Below, piece by piece: positions 17,761-26,946 of a DNA stretch of 64,000 nt. The stretch comes from Sphingomonas sp. HMP9 (GTDB lineage: Bacteria > Pseudomonadota > Alphaproteobacteria > Sphingomonadales > Sphingomonadaceae). The position numbers and the translations under genes were made by a program. The stretch covers positions 2,198,501 through 2,262,500 of the forward strand of contig NZ_AP022673.1 of assembly GCF_013374115.1 (NCBI RefSeq), given 5' to 3'. The number at the start of each line of letters is the position of its first letter. Within the stretch, counting starts at the first letter, position 1. The notes below the pieces were generated by a model. The model was not told the DNA's origin. It did not search any database and saw only the letters and a list, made by a program, of their open reading frames with translations.

Positions 17761-18810
17761 TAGAGCGTCGAACGTGAAACCTGAATCGTAGGATTCACAT
17801 CGGCATCGATCTGTGATTCACTGGTACCGGAGGTGTGTCATGGGCAAACCGCATTCTGGTGATCTTCGGGTTCGAGTGTACGATGAGATAGCGGGGGGCG
17901 GTTCCCGGCGGGCTGCAGCGCGGCGGTTTGGTGTCAGTGCGAGTACCGGTGTACGTCTTGCGAAACGGATGGCGGAGACGGGATCGCTGGCACCTGCCCG
18001 GCAGGGACGACCACCTGGGCAAGGCAAGCTGGCCGCTCACCGGGATATCCTGATCCGCTGGGTTGATAGGCAAGGTGATATCACCATGCCGGAGTTGGCA
18101 GCACGGCTGGCAGCGGAACGCGACGTGGTTGTCCATCCCGCCTCAGTGTCGCGGTTTCTACGGACGTTGGGGTACACCTTCAAAAAAAACACTGCTGGCC
18201 ACCGAAGCCGTACGCCAGGACGTAGCTGAGGCACGTCGGACGTGGCGTAGCGCGCGTCAGCCCCGGATGCGCCAGGAGCCGCACCGCCTGATATTCGTCG
18301 ATGAAACCGGCACTACGACGAAAATGGCGCGACTGCGTGGACGCGCGCGGCGTGGAGAGCGCTACAAGGCGCGTGCACCCTTTGGCCATTGGGGAACCCA
18401 GACGTTCGTCGCCGCCCTGCGCTGCGACGGCCTGACCGCGCCCTGGATCATCGACCGCCCGATGAACCGTCAGATTTTCGAGACCTGGGTCGAAACCCAG
18501 CTCGCGCCCACGCTTCAGCCGGGCGACGTCGTGATCCTCGATAACCTGTCCAGCCACAAGAGCGAGAAGGCCAAGGCGATCCTTGAGGCGCGCGGCGCGT
18601 GGTTCCTGTTCCTTCCAGCCTACTCGCCCGACCTCAATCCGATCGAGATGGCCTTTGCCAAACTCAAGGCCCATCTCCGCCGGATCGGGGCCAGAACCAT
18701 CGAGGCTGTGGAAGGCGGTCGGCAGCATCTGCGACCTCTATTCCGACGATGAATGTTGGAATTACTTCAAAGCGGCAGGGTATGTACCAGATTAAACGCT
18801 CGATGCTCTA
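17761..18810 (+). mobile_element. IS630-family insertion sequence
   Basis: About 1.05 kb. The ends are related inverted repeats: CTAGAGCgTCGAaCGT at the left and, read on the other strand, CTAGAGCaTCGAgCGT at the right. Both begin with TA (17761-17762, 18809-18810), matching the TA target of IS630/mariner elements. The transposase gene is disrupted (see its entry), so this copy may depend on another for movement. Confidence 0.85.
17840..18795 (+). pseudogene. IS630-family transposase, two frame changes
   Basis: The first frame starts at ATG 17840 with GGAGGT just upstream and gives the helix-turn-helix half (SGDLRVRVYDEIAGGGSRRA, then AARRFGVSASTGVRL) to LGYTFKKN. A run of eight A (18182-18189) follows. 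With seven A the next part, KKTLLATEAVRQDV, would be in frame, so either transcript slippage on the A run makes the full enzyme, as in some IS630 members, or a base was inserted. The DDE part has FVDETGTTTKMARL, VILDNLSSHKS and PAYSPDLNPIEMAF. A second change near 18710 (one base lost after ATCGAGGCT) throws the usual ending, CDLYSDDECWNYFKAAGY, into another frame. Confidence 0.85.
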
Positions 18811-18950
18811 GGTGTTTAGTCTCGGCATCTGCTGGATTGGGTTGACGATGAATTGCTCCGGCTCTGAAGTCCAGATTTTGGCGATGTAGTCGTAGGGTAT
18901 GAGGCCGCTGAGCTTCTTGAGGCAGCGGTTGTTGGGGAGGTCAAGCAATC
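18808..18950 (-). pseudogene. IS481-family transposase, C-terminal remnant
   Basis: About 45 codons matching the typical end of an IS481 transposase: LSGLIPYDYIAKIWTSEP, EQFIVNPIQQMPRLNT, stop. The rest of the gene is absent. It is squeezed between the IS630 element and the 3' end of the GlxA-type gene, and its stop overlaps the IS630 end. Confidence 0.7.
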
Positions 18951-19892
18951 TCAGGACAGACGCGAAATCCGGCGTATTGCCTGCGGGGGGTGGCCATAGC
19001 GGGCCACGAACGCTCGCCTCATGCGCTCCGGGTCGTTGAAGCCGACGGCCCGTGCGATCACCTCCACCGGCTCCGACCCGTCCTGAAGGCGAAGGTACGC
19101 TGCTTCGACGCGTAAGCGTTCGATCGCTTTGGCGGGCGTCTCCCCGGTCTCCATCCGGAAAGTGCGGCAAAATTGACGCGGGCTGAGCCTCGCGGCCGCG
19201 GCCAACCGCTCGATCGGCAGCGGCTCTGAAAGGTGCTCGCGCGCAAAGGCGAGCGCCACTCGCATCCGGTCGGACTCGGGTTCCATCTGCGACAAAGCGG
19301 AGAATTGCGCCTGGCCACCGGGACGCCGGTGATAGACGACCAGCTCGCGGGATACCTGGCGCGCCAGTTCGACGCCGTGGTCGGCCTCAATCAGCGCCAG
19401 CGCCAGGTCGATGCCAGCGGTAATGCCCGCCGACGTCCATACCGGGCCATCGGCTACGTAGATACGGTCAGCCTCGACCGACACGGCCGGGAAGCTTTCC
19501 TGCAGTTCCCGTGCACGCGACCAGTGCGTCGTGGCCCACCTGCCGTCCAATAATCCCGCCCCAGCAAGCAAGAAAGCGCCCGTGCATACACTGGCGATCC
19601 TCGTAGAGCGGGCAGCCACCCGCTTCACGGTTGCGACCTCATCCTGACGCCGCACGGCGTTGATCGCGCCCCCGACCACTAGCAGAGTGTCGAGTGCGTC
19701 GTCATCTGCCCGAGTCGTCTCGACACGCAATCCCGCACCGCTCGTCATCTGCCCGCCCGCCCGCGACAGGGCGCGCCACCTATAAAGCTGCCGCCCCGAC
19801 GCCGCATTTGCGGCGTTGAAGGCGTCCAGTGGCCCCGCCAGATCGAGCAGCTGATGATGGGGAGGGACATAGAAGCCGATGCAGTGCGTCAT
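18951..19892 (-). CDS. GlxA-family transcriptional regulator (DJ-1/PfpI + AraC HTH)
   Basis: 313 residues. The N-terminal half is a DJ-1/PfpI-like amidase fold (GPLDAFNAANAASGR, LLVVGGAINAV, and the nucleophile-elbow-like SVCTGAFLLAGAGLLDGRWA). The C-terminal 100 residues are an AraC-type double helix-turn-helix (LSEPLPIERLAAAARLSPRQ, GETPAKAIERLRVEAA, VGFNDPERMRRAF). The last residues (AIRRISRLS) may have been altered at the junction with the IS481 remnant. It is divergent from the isochorismatase gene with 90 bases between starts, so it probably controls that gene and perhaps the exporter beyond. Confidence 0.92.
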   Translation of the reverse strand: MTHCIGFYVPPHHQLLDLAGPLDAFNAANAASGRQLYRWRALSRAGGQMTSGAGLRVETTRADDDALDTLLVVGGAINAVRRQDEVATVKRVAARSTRIASVCTGAFLLAGAGLLDGRWATTHWSRARELQESFPAVSVEADRIYVADGPVWTSAGITAGIDLALALIEADHGVELARQVSRELVVYHRRPGGQAQFSALSQMEPESDRMRVALAFAREHLSEPLPIERLAAAARLSPRQFCRTFRMETGETPAKAIERLRVEAAYLRLQDGSEPVEVIARAVGFNDPERMRRAFVARYGHPPQAIRRISRLS

Positions 19893-19982
19893 GACCTTTT
19901 TTAAGGGCTCATTGTCCTTTGCGCCAGACTCGATTTCGCTATGGTCGGATGAGCCACTCCCCCGCTTTTAAGGACAAGGCCG

Positions 19983-20567
19983 ATGCTGCCGACCAATGCG
20001 ACCTTGCTCGTGATCGACGTTCAACAGGGCTTTCTCGATGCGTCCTGGGGACCACGCAACAATCCGGACGCAGAAGCGAACATCGGCCGGTTGATCGCTG
20101 CTTGGCGACGGGACGGTCGATGTGTCCGCCATATCCATCACTCCTCTCGTTCTGCTGCGGGCACCTTCTTCCATGGCACGGCAGGATATGATCCCAAGCC
20201 CGAGGCAGCGCCCGCGTCTTGCGAGCCGATCTATGTGAAAGCGACCAACAACGGCTTTATCGGAACGACCCTGGAACAGGATCTGCGCGACGCGGGCGTG
20301 GACACGCTGGTTGTGGTTGGCCTGACCACGAACCATTGCGTCTCAACCACGGTCCGGATGGCAGGCAATCTCGGCTTCACCGTCTATTTGGTCGACGACG
20401 CGACTGCGACATTCGATCGCGTGGGCCTGGACGGCGGGATGCGACCCGCCGGGCAGGTCCACGCCGCAGCGCTGAGTGATCTTTCAGAGGAATTCGCTAC
20501 GATTATCAGCACCGACGACGCGCTGCGCGCATTGGAAACCCGCGGGCCGCTGGTAACCGCTCAGTAG
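19983..20567 (+). CDS. Cysteine hydrolase, isochorismatase family
   Basis: 194 residues. The catalytic triad of the family is visible: Asp12 in LLVIDVQQGF, Lys86 in IYVKATNNGF and Cys119 in GLTTNHCVSTT, the last followed by the usual cis-peptide strand. Members hydrolyse nicotinamide, ureides, N-carbamoyl compounds or isochorismate. This branch, found next to GlxA-type regulators, is usually of unknown substrate. The ATG at 19983 has AAGGAC upstream. It is divergent from the GlxA-type gene. Confidence 0.9.
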   Translation: MLPTNATLLVIDVQQGFLDASWGPRNNPDAEANIGRLIAAWRRDGRCVRHIHHSSRSAAGTFFHGTAGYDPKPEAAPASCEPIYVKATNNGFIGTTLEQDLRDAGVDTLVVVGLTTNHCVSTTVRMAGNLGFTVYLVDDATATFDRVGLDGGMRPAGQVHAAALSDLSEEFATIISTDDALRALETRGPLVTAQ

Positions 20568-20679
20568 GGTTTGGTCGTCGCTTAGACCCATGCCAATCGG
20601 CCTCTCCCTGGCCTTTGTACTCGATCCCGATGCCTATGCCGCGCCCCTTGCCTGAACCCTGCGACCTTTGAGGAACGTT

Positions 20680-21303
20680 ATGGCGCTGAATACCTGGATA
20701 GTGTTCGTCTGCACCGTAGCCTTGCTTAGCGGCACGCCTGGTCCAAACATGCTTCACGTCATGACGCGCAGTATCGCATTCGGCGTGTGGCGTTCGATTG
20801 CGACGATGGCGGGCTGTCTGACGGCGCTCGTTCTCGTGCTGTCCGCGTCGGCGGCCGGCATGGGAGCCGTACTGGTGGCGTCGCCCGAGCTATTCGCGAT
20901 CCTACGCTATCTGGGTGCCACCTATCTACTCTATCTCGGCGTGAAGGCATGGCGGGCACCGGTCGAGGGCAAGGGTCCGGATCATGGCGCGGTGGCTTTC
21001 GGCTCGGCGCTGCGCCTCTATCGCAACGGTCTCGTGGTCGGATTGAGCAATCCCAAGCTGCTGTTGTTCGCCGCTGCCTTCCTGCCGCAGTTCGTCGACC
21101 AGCGGGGCGATGCGGCTAGCCAGTTCACCATCCTCATTGCGACGTTCGCGGTTATCGAGACGAGCTGGATGACTTGCTATTCGTTCGGGGGCCGGTCGAT
21201 CGCGCTGTTCCTGACGAAGCCGGCACGGCAGCGTTTCTTCAATCGCGTGACAGGGAGCATGTTCACTGGGTTCGGGGTCGTTCTCGCATTCACCAAGGCG
21301 TAA
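20680..21303 (+). CDS. LysE/RhtB-family exporter
   Basis: 207 residues with about six hydrophobic segments. The family start TPGPNMLHVMTRSIAFG is clear, followed by LRYLGATYLLYLGVKAWR and GLSNPKLLLFAAAFLPQF, which are standard LysE blocks. It exports amino acids, homoserine lactones or related compounds across the inner membrane. I chose ATG 20680 because GAGGA lies six bases ahead; an ATG four codons upstream lacks one. It lies about 110 bases after the isochorismatase gene and could be co-transcribed. Confidence 0.9.
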   Translation: MALNTWIVFVCTVALLSGTPGPNMLHVMTRSIAFGVWRSIATMAGCLTALVLVLSASAAGMGAVLVASPELFAILRYLGATYLLYLGVKAWRAPVEGKGPDHGAVAFGSALRLYRNGLVVGLSNPKLLLFAAAFLPQFVDQRGDAASQFTILIATFAVIETSWMTCYSFGGRSIALFLTKPARQRFFNRVTGSMFTGFGVVLAFTKA

Positions 21304-21682
21304 CGATTTCTGACAACGCTGCGATCTGACAATCTATGAGGCGGTGAGAGAAGGCTCCAAAACGTACGCTCTCATGACTGCCATCTGAGACGCTGGCCAA
21401 GTTTACTCCTCCGCTGACGCCAACGCCAGCGACTGTTTGAACCTTGGCGGGTGTGCCGCGGACTCCTGATCGACGACGATTGATCAAGCTCTCATCCGCG
21501 GATTGGTCACCGCACTACCCGTATCCGTCGCTGGGCCTATCCTCCGTCTAAGTTCGGGCGTCGGACGAACCTGCCCCACCGTACACCGTGGATTGCCCAT
21601 CACAGTCGGGTGCCCGCGGCACGCCGGCCAAGGCTATACAGCTGATGCGCTGGCGCCTCCTCTTGTTGTCGCCACTGGCAAA
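21304..21682. other. Intergenic region between LysE gene and IS110
   Basis: No gene that I can support. Part of this must be the right non-coding end of the IS110 element, whose border I could not fix. Reading frames here are short and of random composition. Confidence 0.4.
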
Positions 21683-22798
21683 TCAGTTGGCCTTCGCAGG
21701 CGCCATCCGGCGTGCGATATCCCAGGCATAGCCGACCAGTTCGCGCGCGATCGCGGTCGTTACCTTGGGCTGCGGCTTGCCGGTTGCCGACAATCGACGG
21801 AAACGCTGACATAGTCGCACCTGCGCTTTCCAGCCGATAGCTTGAACCTCCTCCGGCAGATCGGCGACGCGTTCCCGGTAACGCCGTTCCTCACGCGCCG
21901 GCAGCCGATAGGACCAGCTCGCTTCCACGAGCGTGGTGCGTGCCTGCGCGTTCCCCGCTCGGGTGATGCGGCCGCGATGGGTGCGCGCGCCACTGGAGTG
22001 CTCGGACGGGACAAGGCCGACATACGCCATCAGCTGCTTGGGATTATCAAAACGAGTGAGGTCGCCGATTTCGGCCACCAGCGTGGCAGCGCTGACCAGC
22101 TTGATGCCACGCAGGGCTTGAAGTCCGCGCACCAGCGGGGCGAAATGCCATGTCGCCACCGCCTCGCCAAGCGCTGACTCGAGACGGATGACACGGGCCT
22201 GAGCCTCTAAAACCCGCTTCTGAAGCTCCTCAAACGCCAGCTGCTGATGCGGATAATCAAAGCGCTGTTCGGATAGCCATCGCCAATACATCTTCGTCCA
22301 TGCAGACCGTCCTCCGAAACGACGATCGTGTCGAAGGAGGAAGCTGCGGACAGTCTGTTTGGCTGCGGTCGCATCGTCCTGCGCACTACGCCGGGCGCGG
22401 ATCAGGTCACGCACCGCCTCATGTGCCTCATCCGGTACCCAGATCGCCGTCAGTTCCCCCGCCCGCAACAGGCGTGCTAACGTCATCGCATCTCGCCGAT
22501 CCGTCTTTACGTGGTCGCCCGGCCGCCTCGGCATCATCGACGGCGCGATCACGATGCACGGCTGCCCCAGCTTGATCAGCAAACGTTGTAACCCGTAGCC
22601 GCAAGGACCAGCCTCGTAGCAGAAGCTCAGCGTCGCGCCTGGTGTTGCCAGTCGTTTGACCAGTTTCCTGATCTCATCGTCATCGTTGGCTACGGTGCCC
22701 ACGAAGCGGACCTCACCCCCGCGTTCGCCCTCGGCAACCGCGACCGCGATGGTCGCCTTATGCACATCCAGCCCGATATACTTCGCCACATCCGTCAT
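21683..22798 (-). CDS. IS110-family transposase
   Basis: 371 residues. The N-terminal RuvC-like DEDD domain shows YIGLDVHKATIAVAV (first Asp), FCYEAGPCGYGL (Glu) and VKTDRRDAMTLARLLRAGEL (the two Asp). The C-terminal transposase_20 domain has ALRGIKLVSAATLVAEIGDL and MAYVGLVPSEHSSGARTHRG, with the Ser used in IS110 chemistry. It ends near KVTTAIARELVGYAWDIAR, as usual. IS110 elements have no terminal repeats and use a bridge RNA encoded in a flanking non-coding end, so the ends cannot be set from the sequence alone; the 350-380 bases on each side are candidates. It is intact and possibly active. Confidence 0.95.
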   Translation of the reverse strand: MTDVAKYIGLDVHKATIAVAVAEGERGGEVRFVGTVANDDDEIRKLVKRLATPGATLSFCYEAGPCGYGLQRLLIKLGQPCIVIAPSMMPRRPGDHVKTDRRDAMTLARLLRAGELTAIWVPDEAHEAVRDLIRARRSAQDDATAAKQTVRSFLLRHDRRFGGRSAWTKMYWRWLSEQRFDYPHQQLAFEELQKRVLEAQARVIRLESALGEAVATWHFAPLVRGLQALRGIKLVSAATLVAEIGDLTRFDNPKQLMAYVGLVPSEHSSGARTHRGRITRAGNAQARTTLVEASWSYRLPAREERRYRERVADLPEEVQAIGWKAQVRLCQRFRRLSATGKPQPKVTTAIARELVGYAWDIARRMAPAKAN

Positions 22799-23149
22799 GA
22801 CTCGCCTCCGTTGCTGACTACTCCATCGCCAACATCTCAGAGCCGCAAAGGCTTCCCGCAGTCATCGGGTCTAATGCTGATGACCTTCCGGATTTCAACT
22901 CGCCAATCCTGATGTAGGTGACGGTTCCGCTCGGCGGGAGGTCGATCAGCCCGCTGCGAGCCGGTCAGTTACGGCTGTCAAGAAGACGTCATACCTCCAA
23001 ATGAAGAACTCGGCGAAAGTTGCCCGATAGGCAACCGCCCTTGATGTCGCGGTGGTCCGGCGCGGTGCGAGCGCGGCGTAGGAACGGTGCGCTTCGGCAG
23101 CGTGCTGCAGGCGTTGGTAGATGGCGCCTCTGAGTGGGGCGGTTGGGCA
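22799..23149. other. Intergenic region upstream of IS110 and downstream of TetR gene
   Basis: The part next to the transposase start may hold the IS110 left end and bridge RNA. The remaining 200 bases read on the minus strand in the TetR frame beyond its stop as GAIYQRLQHAAEAHRSYAAL, then FAEFFIWRYDVFLTAVTDRL. This looks like protein but lacks a start; it may be a gene remnant. Confidence 0.4.
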
Positions 23150-23716
23150 TCAGGTCGGCGGCACCGCCTCACGAACTCCGAGGAGGCTCTGCACGTTGAC
23201 GATGGACGCCACCAGATTTCGGTCGAACGGCACCTGCCCGTCAAGAAACAGCATTGCCAGTCCGTGCACGAGCGACCAGCACTGCAGGGAGTAGGTTTGC
23301 ACGTCCGCTCCTTCGGGCGCGAACCGAGCCGCGTTGACCATCAGGTCTGCCGATCCCTTAGACTGCTGGCTAAGCGACGGGTCGAGCGTCATCACGAGCC
23401 TGAAGAGCGCGGGATTGGCGACGGCGAACTCCACGTACGCGCGACCCGTGGCGAAGAAGCCTTGCTGTCCGCCGCCAGCAGCATCCGAAGCCGCCGCTGC
23501 GGCTTCCTCGAGCTGCGTCAGGCCCACGCGGGCGAGGGCCGCCAAAAGCGACGCTTTGTCCGGAAAGTGGTGATAGACGGCCGGCGCGCTCACCCCGACG
23601 CGACGCGCGATCTCGCGCAGCGAGATTTGCTCGACAGGGTCCGCGCTGAGTATTTTAAGACCGGCGTCAAGGAGAGCTGTGCGCAGGTCTCCGTGGTGGT
23701 ACGTCTTTATGGGCAT
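23150..23716 (-). CDS. TetR/AcrR-family regulator
   Basis: 188 residues. The N-terminal domain is a textbook TetR helix-turn-helix: LRTALLDAGLKILSADPVEQ, ISLREIARRVGVSAPAVYHH, FPDKASLLAALA. The C-terminal half is a WHG/TetR_C_33-like ligand domain (FFATGRAYVEFAVANPALFR, LVHGLAMLFLDGQVP). It is divergent from the carotenoid oxygenase gene (about 120 bases between starts), with a small dyad in the gap, so it probably represses that gene and itself. Confidence 0.92.
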   Translation of the reverse strand: MPIKTYHHGDLRTALLDAGLKILSADPVEQISLREIARRVGVSAPAVYHHFPDKASLLAALARVGLTQLEEAAAAASDAAGGGQQGFFATGRAYVEFAVANPALFRLVMTLDPSLSQQSKGSADLMVNAARFAPEGADVQTYSLQCWSLVHGLAMLFLDGQVPFDRNLVASIVNVQSLLGVREAVPPT

Positions 23717-23804
23717 TGAGGGGAGTTAGGCGAATGCGCCATTCGAGCAAAGGCGATCATCATTTTCCAATGCCATCTTGACTCCGATCGAACTATACCA
23801 ATCT

Positions 23805-23815
23805 TAACGGTGTTA
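23805..23815. promoter_or_regulatory. Possible TetR-type operator
   Basis: TAAC-GGT-GTTA, a small dyad 19 bases before the carotenoid oxygenase ATG and in the shared promoter with the TetR gene. Short but well placed. Confidence 0.35.
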
Positions 23816-23833
23816 GTTTGAATGGAGGTTGTC

Positions 23834-25270
23834 ATGGACTCGCCTACTGCCGTTATCCGACGCGGTGCTGAAATTGCCGTTGGTGCTGTCGCTGAACTCA
23901 GCCATCAGGCGCGTTCGCTAATCGGTACCGTGGCCGGGGCCGAACATCCGTTCCAGTCGGGCGTGCACGAGCCGATGCGCGACGAGCTGACGCTTACCGA
24001 GCTCAGCGTGACGGGCACAATACCTGCCACCCTGAACGGCGTGTATCTTCGCAACGGACCGAACCCGATCGACCCGCCGACCAAAGGGGGGCACTGGTTC
24101 CTCGGCGACGGGATGATCCACGGCTTGGAATTGCGGAACGGGCGGGCCATCTCCTACCGTAACAGGTTCGTGCGCTCCACTAAGGTAAGCAAGCATCTTG
24201 GGGAGGCTCCGGCGCCGGGGCCCCGGCACGGCAGCGACAACGTCAACACTAATGTCCAGTCGATCGGCGGCCGCATCTACGCGCTCTGCGAAGCCGCCGC
24301 CTTTCCCGTTGAGCTGGACCGTGAGCTAGGCCACCAGGAGCACAACCCGTTCGACGGGACGCTCAAGGGCTCGTTCACCGCCCATCCGCATCGCGACTGG
24401 TCTACCGGCGAGCATCATGCGGTCGCGTATGAGCCCAACTCGCCCGACAAGCTGCGGCACGTCGTCCTGTCAGACGATGGGAAAGTGCTGCGCGACCTCG
24501 CCATTCCCGTCGAGGATGGCCCAATGGCGCACGACTGTGCCCTGACGAAAAGGTACTTCGTCGTTCTGGACCTCTCGGTGACCTTTTCAATGGGGTCGCT
24601 GCTGTCTGGTCACAAGCTTCCGTACCGCTGGAACCCCAAGCACCAGGCTCGTGTCGGCCTGCTGCCTCGCGATGGTGGCGCGGACTCCATAATCTGGTGC
24701 GACCTCGACCCGGTGTTCGTATTCCATGTCGCCAATGCCTACGACCACCCGGACGGGCGGGTGATCCTCGACGTAGTCGCCTACGACAGAATGTTCGACA
24801 CAAAGGCGGAAGGGCCCGATGCCGTCGGGCGGTTCGAGCGCTGGACGGTCGATCTCCTGACCCGCGCCGTGGACCGTCAGGTTATCGATGGCAACCCGCA
24901 GGAGTATCCGCGACCCGACGACCGGCTCTGGGGCCAGCCTTACCGCTACGCCTACGCGATCTCCCTCCCCGTAAGCACCAACAACTTCAGCGGCGGGACG
25001 GAGCTCTACAAGCACGACCTCCATACGGGTGCGCGGGAGATCCACGACTTCGGGCCGGGCCGATTTCCGGGCGAGTTCGTGTTCATTCCCGCCTCGGCTG
25101 ATGCGGCGGAGGATGAGGGCTGGCTGATCGGGCTGGTGGTCGACTCGAACCAGCAGACGACAGACCTGGCCATCCTCGACGCGCGGGCGATCACGGGCGA
25201 GCCGGTGGCGACGATCCACCTTCCGCACCGGGTCCCGCCCGGGTTCCATGGCAACTGGGTGCCCGCCTGA
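23834..25270 (+). CDS. Carotenoid/stilbene cleavage dioxygenase (RPE65 family)
   Basis: 478 residues. The four iron-binding histidines are all recognisable: His184 in FTAHPHRDW, His233 in GPMAHDCALT, His298 in FVFHVANAYDHP and the C-terminal His472 in GFHGNWVPA. GVYLRNGPNPIDPP, GHWFLGDGMIHGLEL and FPGEFVFIP are further family blocks. Sphingomonads use such enzymes on carotenoids, apocarotenoids or lignin-derived stilbenes; the substrate cannot be read from sequence. The start is ATG 23834 behind GGAGG rather than the ATG 12 bases upstream. It is probably under control of the divergent TetR-type gene. Confidence 0.93.
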   Translation: MDSPTAVIRRGAEIAVGAVAELSHQARSLIGTVAGAEHPFQSGVHEPMRDELTLTELSVTGTIPATLNGVYLRNGPNPIDPPTKGGHWFLGDGMIHGLELRNGRAISYRNRFVRSTKVSKHLGEAPAPGPRHGSDNVNTNVQSIGGRIYALCEAAAFPVELDRELGHQEHNPFDGTLKGSFTAHPHRDWSTGEHHAVAYEPNSPDKLRHVVLSDDGKVLRDLAIPVEDGPMAHDCALTKRYFVVLDLSVTFSMGSLLSGHKLPYRWNPKHQARVGLLPRDGGADSIIWCDLDPVFVFHVANAYDHPDGRVILDVVAYDRMFDTKAEGPDAVGRFERWTVDLLTRAVDRQVIDGNPQEYPRPDDRLWGQPYRYAYAISLPVSTNNFSGGTELYKHDLHTGAREIHDFGPGRFPGEFVFIPASADAAEDEGWLIGLVVDSNQQTTDLAILDARAITGEPVATIHLPHRVPPGFHGNWVPA

Positions 25271-25590
25271 TGAATGGTGTTCCCGAACCCGGATCGGCGA
25301 GAGCCGCGACATCCGCCTTGGTGCCGCCTTGGGGGCCCGCTCGAACAACGGAGACGAAGGATGGCATACAAAGCACTACCCCGGCGACCGGCGTCATCGA
25401 GAGCACTCTCGTCCAACGACGTCCCGCTGATGTGCATCGGATTTGTGCATCATGGAAGCTCTTGGTTTGGGTCGCTTTCAGTCTGATGCGGAACTCGTGA
25501 GTTTCGCATCACGAATGGCAGGAATTGACCGATCATCATCTGACAAATCCCAGCCGGAAAAGTGGCTATTTTCCCGACGATGCTACCAGG
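25271..25590. other. Intergenic region, no gene seen
   Basis: Between two genes that converge. Only short frames; no clear terminator hairpin found. Confidence 0.4.
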
Positions 25591-25812
25591 TTAGCGAGGC
25601 AAGTAGCCTTGATCGACTATTGCTCCGCTTTCCACGTCGACGGTGAACCGTGCTTTGGTCCCACGTCGCCCGGCGTTGGTTTCAATCTCGAAGCGATCAC
25701 GACCGCCAAACCAGCCGCGCCGGAACGTGCAGCGGACTGGTTCTGCAAACGACCATCCATTCGCTTCAGCTTGGGCGCGCGCAATGGCGACAGCCTCGCC
25801 CTCCGCGATCAT
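25591..25812 (-). CDS. Small PepSY-like protein, candidate immunity partner of the toxin gene
   Basis: 73 residues: EAVAIARAQAEANGWSF, then RDRFEIETNAGRRGTKARF and TVDVESGAIVDQGYLPR. The helix-strand pattern with a closing VDVESGAIVD resembles a PepSY-type peptidase-inhibitor fold. Its ATG overlaps the stop of the preceding toxin-like gene (ATGA), the usual arrangement for a toxin-immunity pair. A protease-inhibitor-like fold next to a metallopeptidase domain would make sense as immunity, but that is inference; no family match could be checked. Confidence 0.6.
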   Translation of the reverse strand: MIAEGEAVAIARAQAEANGWSFAEPVRCTFRRGWFGGRDRFEIETNAGRRGTKARFTVDVESGAIVDQGYLPR

Positions 25813-26863
25813 CGGACAGCCGGCCTTGGGCCAGTGGAAACCGACACGCGCATCAGCACCCCACCTAGCACAACTGTACCTATCGCCTGTCCTTCTACCG
25901 CTACTTGGCTGACGGTCACGTAGCCATACAAAAGGGGAAAGCGCCACTGCCTCACTGCCGCCGCCAACCCGTTTACTTTGAGCTGGGCATAACCTTCCGC
26001 CAGCATTTCCTCGATGTAGCGCAGCAACGCGGAGCGGGTGTAGCCGGTCATGTTCAGCGATGCGCGAAAGCGGCGCAACCGCCCGGTCCTTGGTGAAAAG
26101 AAGCGATGTACCAATTCGTGTAGCAGCGTCAGCCGCTGCTCGCTCAAGGATTGATCGCGGGATACTTGGATGCCACCATATTCATCGGTGACGCCAAGGC
26201 TGTCCAGCGTCGCTGGTCGGGTCACGCGCAATTGGTTGCCCGCTGGCGGCGGCGGGCCGACCGGTTCCATCGGTTGATAGCGAGGCACGCCGCGGCTACG
26301 CACCGCGCGGTGCGGCTACGCACCGCGCGGGTGCCGCCACGCAGAAGTACCGCCTGCACGGTGGATATGCCGAGGATGGTCACCGCCCGCGCGAAGTGCT
26401 TACCGGCGATATCGAGTTCCCGCTCGCTTCGAGCGCGTACCGCGGTTTCCGCGAAATCCAGCATCTCGCGCGCGCCTTCGAACACTGAAAAGCCGAGCGC
26501 GACTACCCCGACCGCGAGCAGGATCACATCGACAAATTCACCGACGCCGATCAAATGCGAGCCCGCCCACGCGACTACCGATGCGCCGATAATTGCTAGC
26601 GAACGCGGTTCGAGTAGCGACGCGACGATCTGACGCGCTTCGGTGGGAAGATGCGGAAGAGAAAGGCGGATTGCCTCGCCCACCTTTTCTGTTGGTGATA
26701 ATGCAGCCGTTCTATCCACGGCACTCTCCCGAGCAGTTTGGGCACACATCATGGCCGGATTATCTACAATCGTCCAGTTAACTCCGCAGATCCGGCTGCC
26801 GTCGGTTGCTAAGACCTGCTTTTGATTATTCAAATAATCATAAGTCAGACTCGACATGGACAT
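25809..26863 (-). pseudogene. Polymorphic toxin with HExxH metallopeptidase domain, split by a 20-bp duplication
   Basis: Two overlapping frames become one if one unit of a 20-bp tandem repeat (26292-26330) is removed: GGTRAVRS then joins SRGVPRYQPMEPVGPPPPAG. N-terminal part (26222-26863): a pretoxin region seen in proteobacterial polymorphic toxins, with a hydrophobic hairpin (SLAIIGASVVAWAGSHLIGV, VDVILLAVGVVALGFSVFEG), then FAETAVRARSERELDIAGKHFA and ILGISTVQAVLLRGG. C-terminal part (25809-26303): a proline linker and a zincin domain with LLHELVHRFF (HExxH) and a probable third ligand in YIEEMLAEGYAQL. Start ATG 26863 with GAGGG upstream. As it stands the toxin domain could be made only by internal initiation or frameshifting. 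Confidence 0.75.
26292..26330. repeat. 20-bp tandem duplication that breaks the toxin gene
   Basis: GCGGCTACGCACCGCGCGG occurs at 26292-26310 and again at 26312-26330, a period of 20. Because 20 is not a multiple of three, the duplication changes the reading frame exactly at the linker between pretoxin and toxin domains. Confidence 0.9.
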
Positions 26864-26880
26864 GAGTTACGACCCTCGTC

Positions 26881-26910
26881 TTGATGCAAAACTTTTGATT
26901 TCTGCGTCAG
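26881..26910. repeat. 30-bp repeat, copy 1 (partly palindromic)
   Basis: TTGATGCAAAACTTTTGATT followed by TCTGCGTCAG. A second copy with two differences is at 27467-27496 in the same direction. Each is also an imperfect hairpin (GATGCAAAA with TTTTGCATC). The pair brackets the lipoprotein gene. Confidence 0.7.
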
Positions 26911-26946
26911 GTCGACGATTATGCGGTGAGCCGGTGCTACGTCAAC

